From Lentisphaerota bacterium (GTDB lineage: Bacteria; Verrucomicrobiota; Kiritimatiellia; UBA8416; VGWJ01): a stretch of 64,000 bases of DNA. The position numbers and the translations under genes were made by a program. Below are positions 57,715 through 64,000 of this stretch, one piece after another. The first letter of the stretch is position 1. The number at the start of each line of letters is the position of its first letter. The DNA lies in assembly GCA_016873635.1 (NCBI GenBank), contig VGWJ01000011.1, positions 1 to 64,000 on the forward strand. Reading direction: 5' to 3'. The notes under the pieces were generated by a model. It was given only the letters and a program-made list of their open reading frames with translations, was not told where the DNA came from and ran no database searches.

Positions 57715-60700
57715 TCACTGCCGCTCCCGTGCCCGACGATACATGCGACGCACATCGTCCAGCCGGTCTTGCTCCCGCTGCGGCAGCTCGCGACGCCTCC
57801 GCTCCAGCACATCGAGCAGGTCTGCGGCGCCATCCAGCTTGCCAAGGCGCACGCGCACCTCGGCGAGATGCAGCATCGCGGGCAGTTCGTCTTGCGATTG
57901 CCCGACCGCGCGCTCCATGGCCTCCTCCGCCTCGTCAGGCCGGCCCAGCTTCATCAGGACGACGCCCAGCGTGTCCCATGCGCCCGGCGTATTCGCGTCG
58001 AGCGCAAGCGCGCGCCGGACCAGCTCCTCGCCCTCCGCGCAGTCGCCGCGCTCCTGCACGATCCAGGCCAGATTGTTGAGCACTTCGGCGGTCTCCCGCA
58101 CGGCCAGAGCGCGCCGCAGGAACTGCTCCGCCAGGACGAATTCGTTCTTCAGAAGATACGCGGATCCCAGCACGTAGTTGCCCATGCCGTTGGCCGGGGC
58201 GATTTCCAGCATGACGCGCGCGTGCTGGGTCGCATCGTCATAACGGCCCAGCGCCATGGCGGCCTGCATCAGAAATTCCAGCACGCGCGGATCGCGTGGG
58301 AAGATCCGAAGGGCCCGCTCCGCGTTGTCCAACGCGGCAACGAGATCGCCCTGCAGCGCGCTCAGACGGGCCCGCGCAAAGTATATCACGCGATCGGAGC
58401 CGCCGCCCTTCTCCATCTTCTCAATCGCCTCCGCGAGCCCGTCGGCGTCCCGCTGCAGCGCGATCACGTCGGTAAGAAGCTCCCACGCCTCCGTCATGCG
58501 CGGCTGCAGGTCAACCAGCTCCTGGAGCACGATGCGGGCCTGGTCCAGGTCTCCGGACCGCAGATGCAGCAGGGCGTATTCCAGCGAAACGCGCGTCTTG
58601 GATATCCCGGCTTTCTCGGCCTGTTCGAGCAGCTCTCGGGCGGCTTCAATGTTGCCTTCGAGCGTCCGGACGCGGTACAGCCCGAGCAGCGCCTCCCCGT
58701 CTTTCGGGTTGGCGGCCAGCATCTCGCGGTACATGTCTCCGCTGCGGACGGTCTCGCCCATCCGCAGATACATCTCGGCCAGCGTTTGCGCGAGGCGGTT
58801 GCGTCCGGCCTCGGGCGCCAGTTCCATGGCTTTCCTGATCCCGGAAACGGCCAGGCCCGGGCGGCCGGACAGAGCCCAGGTCATGCCCAGGTCGGCGTAG
58901 GCCTGCGCCATCCGGACATAGCCGTCGTGCCGCGAGAGGGCCCAGACGCGATACTTGCCCTTCAAATCGGCCACGAAATCGCGCGTGGCTTCCCGGATCT
59001 TGTCCGCGTCGGCCGGCTGATACCCGCCGTTGAGCATGCCGTTGAGGTTGAGCAGCGCGCTCACGTTTTCGGGATTGATCTCCCGCGCCCTGGCGTACGC
59101 CGCATAGGCCTCGTCTTTGCGCCCGATGTCTTCCATGAATACGCCCAGGTTGTTGGCCCCCAGGCTGAGCCGCGTCAGCAGGAAGGACGCAAGCTTCGCG
59201 ATCGGCGACCCTTCCGCCGAGGCGCGCCTCAGCGCCGGAACGAGTTCGTCCCAGATCGCCGCATTGCGGCCCATCAGCGCGTCCGCATCGACATCTTCCG
59301 GCCGGCGCGTTCCCAGGAATACCACGCCCTCCGGAAGCATGCTGCAGCCGGCGGCCATCCACAGATCCGCCGGCCAGATCACGGCCACGGACCGGTCCAC
59401 GTCCGGCTTCGTATCGAACCACCGGCGCAGCAGAGCCACCATGCTCACGGACGCGGCGCTCCGCAGGTCCGGCTCATCCGCAAGCTGCATGCGCAGGTAG
59501 TTCATGTACAGCTCGCTGTTCCCGGCGCCGACGTTCACCAGCCGCGGCGCGCGGCCCCGGTCCCGCGCCAGGATCAGCAGGTGCATGTCCAGCGCTCCGT
59601 CGCTGACGATCCATTCCACCCCGGCGCTGCGGTCCAGAATGCGACGGGCATACGCGTCCGCCACGCCGCCGGGCCGCGCGTCGGCCCGCGCCAGATTGCG
59701 GAACGCCGCCAGGCACGCCAGCGCCAGCGCGGGCGCCACGAAGACCCAGCCCAGGTGACGGCTCAACCGGCGCGCCGAACGGCGCTCAGGGTCCGGCCAC
59801 CATGTCCCCGGCAGAAAGAGCCAGTAGGCGAGGAGATATCCGAACAGGGCCGCGCCGAGCACGTAGGGCGTCACCAGGAACCGTTCCTCGCCCAGCATGG
59901 CCCACGGCGCCATACGGTGGTTGAGCAGCACCAGAACCGCGATCGCCGTCAGCAACACGTGCAGCGCGTAGTAGGTCAGATCGCGCTCGTCGTTAAGCGC
60001 CCGCCGCGCCACGAGCGCCGCCACCAGCCCGGGCACGACTCCCACGAACAGCACCACCAGCCAGCCCACGCGCGGCAGCCCGCGCGTGATGAGCAGGTAT
60101 TCCTCGCGCCATATGAACCAGACGACCTTGAAGAAGCCCGTGTACTCGCGCGCCACGTAACCCGGCGAGCCGTGGAAATCCCAGGCCGCCACGAGATAGA
60201 GGCACAGCCCGGCCAGCGTCGACACAACCAGCGCAATGATGCGCGCCGGCGTGGCCTCGCCGCGCCGCCACATCGCGAAAAGCAGCGCCGGGCCGAAAAG
60301 CGGCGCGAAAACGATCAGCGTCGCCGACTCCGTAACGCCGATCCCGCAGGCCAGCCCAAACACCGGCGCCAGCCAGCCCGGACCGCCGCTTACATAGCGG
60401 TAGAAGATCGCCGTCACCGCCAGCAGCAGCAGCGTGTCGAACGCGGCCACGCCCGCGCGGTTGGAGGCGATCCAGAACGGTATGCTGAAAGCCAGGTACA
60501 GTCCGGCTCCAACGCCGGCAATCCGGCCGGCCAGCGCCGCGCGTGGGCGTTGCGGGTCATCCAGACGCGCCACCCGCCGCACCGTGCCGGAGACCAGGCC
60601 GTATAGAAATACAACGGACGCGGCGCCGCACAGCGCGCTGAAGACATTGAGACGCGCCGCCAGGCCGCCGAACGGGAGGGCGTCAACCGCGCGCGCCGCA

Positions 60701-60897
60701 AGGGTATACAGAAAACGATAGGCGGTCCCCTGGTAGAAGAGCCCGGTATGCGCCGCGATCTGGTAGGCGGAAAGACCCGGATACGCCCCCGGACAAAGCG
60801 TCGCCGCATAGGCCGCCAGCGCAACAAGACCCAGCAGCGCGCCGATGATCAGGTCAGGCCGCTTGTTGGTATCCGAAGCGATCATCTGGTGTCCCAT
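57715..60897 (-). CDS. DUF2723-like polytopic membrane protein with C-terminal TPR array
   Basis: LCPGAYPGLSAYQIAAHTGLFYQGTAYRFLYTLAARAVDALPFGG; multi-TM N-terminal half; TPR units in the C-terminal half. Confidence 0.82.
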   Translation of the reverse strand: MGHQMIASDTNKRPDLIIGALLGLVALAAYAATLCPGAYPGLSAYQIAAHTGLFYQGTAYRFLYTLAARAVDALPFGGLAARLNVFSALCGAASVVFLYGLVSGTVRRVARLDDPQRPRAALAGRIAGVGAGLYLAFSIPFWIASNRAGVAAFDTLLLLAVTAIFYRYVSGGPGWLAPVFGLACGIGVTESATLIVFAPLFGPALLFAMWRRGEATPARIIALVVSTLAGLCLYLVAAWDFHGSPGYVAREYTGFFKVVWFIWREEYLLITRGLPRVGWLVVLFVGVVPGLVAALVARRALNDERDLTYYALHVLLTAIAVLVLLNHRMAPWAMLGEERFLVTPYVLGAALFGYLLAYWLFLPGTWWPDPERRSARRLSRHLGWVFVAPALALACLAAFRNLARADARPGGVADAYARRILDRSAGVEWIVSDGALDMHLLILARDRGRAPRLVNVGAGNSELYMNYLRMQLADEPDLRSAASVSMVALLRRWFDTKPDVDRSVAVIWPADLWMAAGCSMLPEGVVFLGTRRPEDVDADALMGRNAAIWDELVPALRRASAEGSPIAKLASFLLTRLSLGANNLGVFMEDIGRKDEAYAAYARAREINPENVSALLNLNGMLNGGYQPADADKIREATRDFVADLKGKYRVWALSRHDGYVRMAQAYADLGMTWALSGRPGLAVSGIRKAMELAPEAGRNRLAQTLAEMYLRMGETVRSGDMYREMLAANPKDGEALLGLYRVRTLEGNIEAARELLEQAEKAGISKTRVSLEYALLHLRSGDLDQARIVLQELVDLQPRMTEAWELLTDVIALQRDADGLAEAIEKMEKGGGSDRVIYFARARLSALQGDLVAALDNAERALRIFPRDPRVLEFLMQAAMALGRYDDATQHARVMLEIAPANGMGNYVLGSAYLLKNEFVLAEQFLRRALAVRETAEVLNNLAWIVQERGDCAEGEELVRRALALDANTPGAWDTLGVVLMKLGRPDEAEEAMERAVGQSQDELPAMLHLAEVRVRLGKLDGAADLLDVLERRRRELPQREQDRLDDVRRMYRRARERQ

Positions 60898-60995
60898 ATA
60901 GCGAAGCGGGGATGGCTTGACAACGGTATTCGTTGGCGGACAACAGAATCGTCTTGGCGAGCCTGGCGTCTTGGCGAGAGAATCACCAAACGTCG

Positions 60996-62171
60996 ATGAG
61001 TTCACGCGCCATTCGTCTGCAGAAGTATCTCGCCGAGCGCGGCGTGGCATCGCGCCGGGCCTGTGAAGCCCTCATGGCGGCCGGCCGCGTAACCGTGAAC
61101 GGAGAAGTCGTCACGCGGCCCGGCACGCGCGTGGATCCGGATCGCGACGCGGTAACGGTTGACGGCACGCCCCTGGCGGCCGCGCCGAAACGGCGCACGA
61201 TCATGCTTTACAAGCCGCGCGGCTACATCTGCAGCGCATCGGCGAAACAAGGGCGGACGGTGTATGAGCTGCTGCCGGAGGGTCTGCATCCTACCCGCAA
61301 TCTGGCGAGCAGGCAGTCGTCCCCGGGCGGCCCGCGACCGACCCATGGTGGCCCGCGACCGACCCATGGTGGCCCGCGACCGACCCATGGTGGCCCGCGA
61401 CCTCCGGGCGCGGGCGGCCAAGAAGCAGCGCCTGAATTGCCTTTGCCCGCGCCCGGAGGTCGCGGGCCACCCGATGCCGCGCGGCCGCGAGAAGGGCTCG
61501 TTCCCATAGGAAGGCTGGACAAGGACAGCGAAGGGCTGCTGCTGATGTCCAATGACGGCGAGCTGGTGCACCGCCTGAGTCATCCGCGGTTTGAGCATGC
61601 GAAGACGTATCGCGTCACGGTTAGTGCGCTCCCGGGCGGTAGGGCGGGGCCGCCGGACCCGCCGGAAACGGAACAGTCTCGCGGCCCGGATTCGGCGCGG
61701 CCCGCCTTCGCCGGGAAGCTTCGGCGGGGCAAGCCGGAGGCCCTGCCCTACCCGTCTTCCACACCCAGCACAGGTAGGGCGCGGGCGCCCTCCTTCGCGC
61801 GAAGCGCTTCGGAGGGCAAGCCGCACGCGCCTGTTTCGGGGCGCCCGCGCCCCACCGGCGAAGACGTTGATACGGCCCGCGGCGTGGTCACCGACGAGAT
61901 GCTGCAGCGCCTCCGGCAGCCGTTCGTTCTCGACGGCTATCGAACGCGACCGACCGACGTGCGGGTGATTGGGCCGGGCCTCGTGCTCGAATTCGTCCTC
62001 AAAGAGGGCCGCAAGCGTCAAATCCGGCGCATGTGTGAACATGTCGGCCTGCGCGTGGAGCGGCTGATGCGTGTCGGCGTCGGTCCGTTGGAACTGGGAA
62101 ATCTGTGTCCAGGCCGGTGGCGTGAGTTGTCGTCGAGGGAGGTAGAGCAACTCACGGAGAGCCGGGGCTGA
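60996..62171 (+). CDS. RluB-type pseudouridine synthase carrying two long in-frame inserts
   Basis: S4 domain RLQKYLAERGVASRRACEALMAAGRVTVNGEVV; LVPIGRLDKDSEGLLLMSNDGELVHRLSHPRFEHAKTYRVTVS; GRKRQIRRMCEHVGLRVERLMRVGVGPLELG. Confidence 0.93.
   Translation: MSSRAIRLQKYLAERGVASRRACEALMAAGRVTVNGEVVTRPGTRVDPDRDAVTVDGTPLAAAPKRRTIMLYKPRGYICSASAKQGRTVYELLPEGLHPTRNLASRQSSPGGPRPTHGGPRPTHGGPRPTHGGPRPPGAGGQEAAPELPLPAPGGRGPPDAARPREGLVPIGRLDKDSEGLLLMSNDGELVHRLSHPRFEHAKTYRVTVSALPGGRAGPPDPPETEQSRGPDSARPAFAGKLRRGKPEALPYPSSTPSTGRARAPSFARSASEGKPHAPVSGRPRPTGEDVDTARGVVTDEMLQRLRQPFVLDGYRTRPTDVRVIGPGLVLEFVLKEGRKRQIRRMCEHVGLRVERLMRVGVGPLELGNLCPGRWRELSSREVEQLTESRG
61331..61471. repeat. In-gene element: 21-bp direct repeat x3 plus 27-bp perfect inverted repeat
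   Basis: CCCGCGACCGACCCATGGTGG at 61331, 61352, 61373; arms GGTGGCCCGCGACCTCCGGGCGCGGGC (61389-61415) and its perfect reverse complement (61445-61471). Confidence 0.97.
61635..61858. repeat. GGTAGGGCG/GCGCCCTCCTTCGCGC-family palindromic element, copy F (inside rluB, two units)
   Basis: CCCGCCTTCGCCGGGAAGCTTCGGCGGGGCAAGCCGGAGGCCCTGCCCTACC..AGGTAGGGCGCGGGCGCCCTCCTTCGCGCGAAGCGCTTCGGAGGGCAAGCCGCACGCGCC. Confidence 0.9.
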
Positions 62172-62805
62172 CGTCCGAACGCTCGGCCTCCCGGGCCTGA
62201 GCCGACAATCCGAGCGTCTTGACGCGCTCGGCGGCACATATGGAACAGGGCGGACACAGCCCGCGCCCCTTCGCGTCTAACTCGGCTAGGTCCCTGTGGC
62301 CGGAAAGCGGACACCGGGGGAACGGACACTCCGGCAGCGCGAGGAGACCGGCAACGGCACGCAGGGCCTCCCTCTCGGCCCGTTCGTTGAAGAGCTGTCG
62401 CTGAAGGTCCGACTGTTGCCGCGCATCACGAAGGGTCGCGAGATTCAGGGCAGACACGGTCGCCGTCAGCCTTTGAATCGACTTGTCCGGCTCGCCCTCC
62501 GCGGGTGGCGAGTCGACAATGAGCAGCACCAAGCGTTTTTTCGCCACGTCCCCGCGTATCCTCCTGGTGAGAAAGTCCGCCGGAAGTCCTTCCGAAAGCC
62601 CCGCCTCCTCGCGCTGTTCGACGGAGATGCCGTACCAACGCTCGACCCATGCCACCATGCGTGCCGCTAGATCGCCAGGGATGCCGGGAGCGTACAGGAC
62701 CAGAACAGAGTCCTGTGTCTTCACCGCTTCCCCGCTGTCGGGTTGAGCGCCCTGGCCCAGGGCCGCTGCCGCGAGAACCGATGCCATCAGAGTCAGACGT
62801 TTCAT
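62152..62805 (-). CDS. Archaemetzincin-like protein lacking the catalytic HExxH
   Basis: Signal peptide; C-terminal RAVAGLLALPECPFPRCPLSGHRDLAELDAKGRGLCPPC retains the CX4C...CXXC zinc site of archaemetzincins with the HExxH positions replaced. Confidence 0.65.
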   Translation of the reverse strand: MKRLTLMASVLAAAALGQGAQPDSGEAVKTQDSVLVLYAPGIPGDLAARMVAWVERWYGISVEQREEAGLSEGLPADFLTRRIRGDVAKKRLVLLIVDSPPAEGEPDKSIQRLTATVSALNLATLRDARQQSDLQRQLFNERAEREALRAVAGLLALPECPFPRCPLSGHRDLAELDAKGRGLCPPCSICAAERVKTLGLSAQAREAERSDVSPGSP

Positions 62806-64000
62806 TCCGGCAGCCCTCCAGCCTTCTCTCGCGCCGCCGCGGCACCCCGTGCGTCACCCGCGGCCGCAAGGAACAGGGCGTAGTCCTCCCATAAATCGCG
62901 TCTTTCCGGGAGCTTGTCAATGGCTTGTCTGAGATCCGCAACGGCTCCGGCGATGTCGCCTAGAGTGCCACGATACCGTCCGCGCAGGGCAATCATCATC
63001 GGCGATCGCGGATAGGCGGCCAGCGCCCGGTCCAGGAAGACCTGCGCGACATCCGCTTTGCCGGCCCGCATCGCAAGCGTCGCAAGATAGTACAACGCCC
63101 AGAACTCGCGAGGACTGTAGTGGGCGGCAATCTGGTATTGGAAGAAGGCGTCCGCCAGTTTCCCCGAGAGCCGCAGGTTGTCGGCCGATGACAGCACGGT
63201 GGCGACGAGCTCCGTCCGTATGACGGGATTCTCCGGGGCCGTCGTCACGGCCTGCAGCAAAAGCTCCACGCATTCCTCGCCCTTGCCTTCCTCGCGCAGG
63301 ACACCGGCGCGCAGGGTGTCGCGCAACGCGCTTCGGCCCCGCCGCATGCTGTCCAGATCCTCCGGCGCGAGCGCCGCCGTCCACCCCTCCGGGAACGCCG
63401 TGAAATGCTCAAGCAGGAGTTCTTGATTACGGTCCGGCATGTACCGCAGCGCGCTGAGCGGCGCGGAAAACTCGATGATCGGCCGGTCGTCCGTGTTCAG
63501 GGGACCGGCCCCCGCCAACGCGCGGTCTTGGGACATGTCCGTCACCATCAGCCCGAGAATCGCCGCGTGGTCCTTGAAACCGATCTCCGCGAGCGACGCC
63601 TGCGCCGCCGGTATCGCCATGCGCGCCCGCATCGCGCCGGGGTCGAGACGAATACCGTCGCGGAATCCGATCAGAATCGTATCAAACCCGGTGAAGAAGA
63701 GCAGGCTCTGCGGAAACGCGCGGACAAAGGAACGGATGATCGTCAGGCAGTCGCGGCCGGACAGCTCGTAGAGCGGCAGGTACTGCGCCATGACGCCGCC
63801 GGCGGCCAGACGCCTCCGGCAGATCTCGAAATGCTCCACAGTGTAGAGCGCCGCCGCGCCGGTCATGACGGGCTCGAAGGGATCGGACGTAATCACGTCA
63901 TAGACTTCGCGCGTGGCGAGCATGTGGTTGCGGCCGTCGTTGATCGTGATCTTGAGATCCTGGCGGTCGAGCACGTTGTGGTTCCGGCCGCCCCACAGCC
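62802..64000 (-). CDS. Spermidine-synthase-like methyltransferase-fold protein with C-terminal TPR (5' end beyond window)
   Basis: NHNVLDRQDLKITINDGRNHMLATREVYDVITSDPFEPVMTGAAALYTVEHFEICRRRLAAGGVMAQYLPLYEL; C-terminal TPR. Confidence 0.8.
   Translation of the reverse strand, partial: LWGGRNHNVLDRQDLKITINDGRNHMLATREVYDVITSDPFEPVMTGAAALYTVEHFEICRRRLAAGGVMAQYLPLYELSGRDCLTIIRSFVRAFPQSLLFFTGFDTILIGFRDGIRLDPGAMRARMAIPAAQASLAEIGFKDHAAILGLMVTDMSQDRALAGAGPLNTDDRPIIEFSAPLSALRYMPDRNQELLLEHFTAFPEGWTAALAPEDLDSMRRGRSALRDTLRAGVLREEGKGEECVELLLQAVTTAPENPVIRTELVATVLSSADNLRLSGKLADAFFQYQIAAHYSPREFWALYYLATLAMRAGKADVAQVFLDRALAAYPRSPMMIALRGRYRGTLGDIAGAVADLRQAIDKLPERRDLWEDYALFLAAAGDARGAAAAREKAGGLPE

Noticed and set aside
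57769-60606. 945-aa plus-strand ORF antisense to the DUF2723/TPR gene
   Set aside because: Compositional mirror of a real CDS; no recognisable motif.

Overview
High-GC (visibly about 65-70% G+C) bacterial chromosomal window from a Gram-negative organism with an LPS outer membrane. It looks like a PVC-group or Kiritimatiellota-like anaerobe; that is an inference from gene content, not shown by any phylogenetic marker. Main content: a PIN/ribbon-helix-helix toxin-antitoxin pair beside two decayed REP-associated (Y1/RAYT) transposase genes; a molybdenum/tungsten cofactor operon (MOSC-MogA, MoaC, short MoaA, MoeA, MobB-like/MobA) divergent from a ModE-like regulator + porin + tupABC tungstate uptake operon; NikR; lipid A/LPS genes; NadE; UvrC; HtrA/DegQ; cobalamin adenosyltransferase; a B12-binding radical SAM protein; ClpB; a GldA/F/G-like ABC system followed by a MoxR-DUF58-BatA-BatB/C-BatD(-E) aerotolerance-type operon; a KorDABC-type 2-oxoacid:ferredoxin oxidoreductase; a carboxynorspermidine polyamine pair; a DUF2723/TPR protein; an RluB-type pseudouridine synthase; and a catalytically degenerate archaemetzincin-like protein. 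The least ordinary signal is a set of structured repeat elements. One is a GC-rich nested-hairpin family (three composite copies) whose apical stems differ in sequence but keep complementarity. It lies between genes and also inside Bat-operon ORFs, where it is translated in different frames. A second palindromic family (GGTAGGGCGCGGGCGCCCTCCTTCGCGC..) occurs between genes and inside rluB. rluB also holds a third insert with a 27-bp perfect inverted repeat and 21-bp tandem repeats. In addition there are period-7 (heptamer) micro-repeats in intra-operon spacers. All calls come from reading the sequence and the ORF track; no database search was run.
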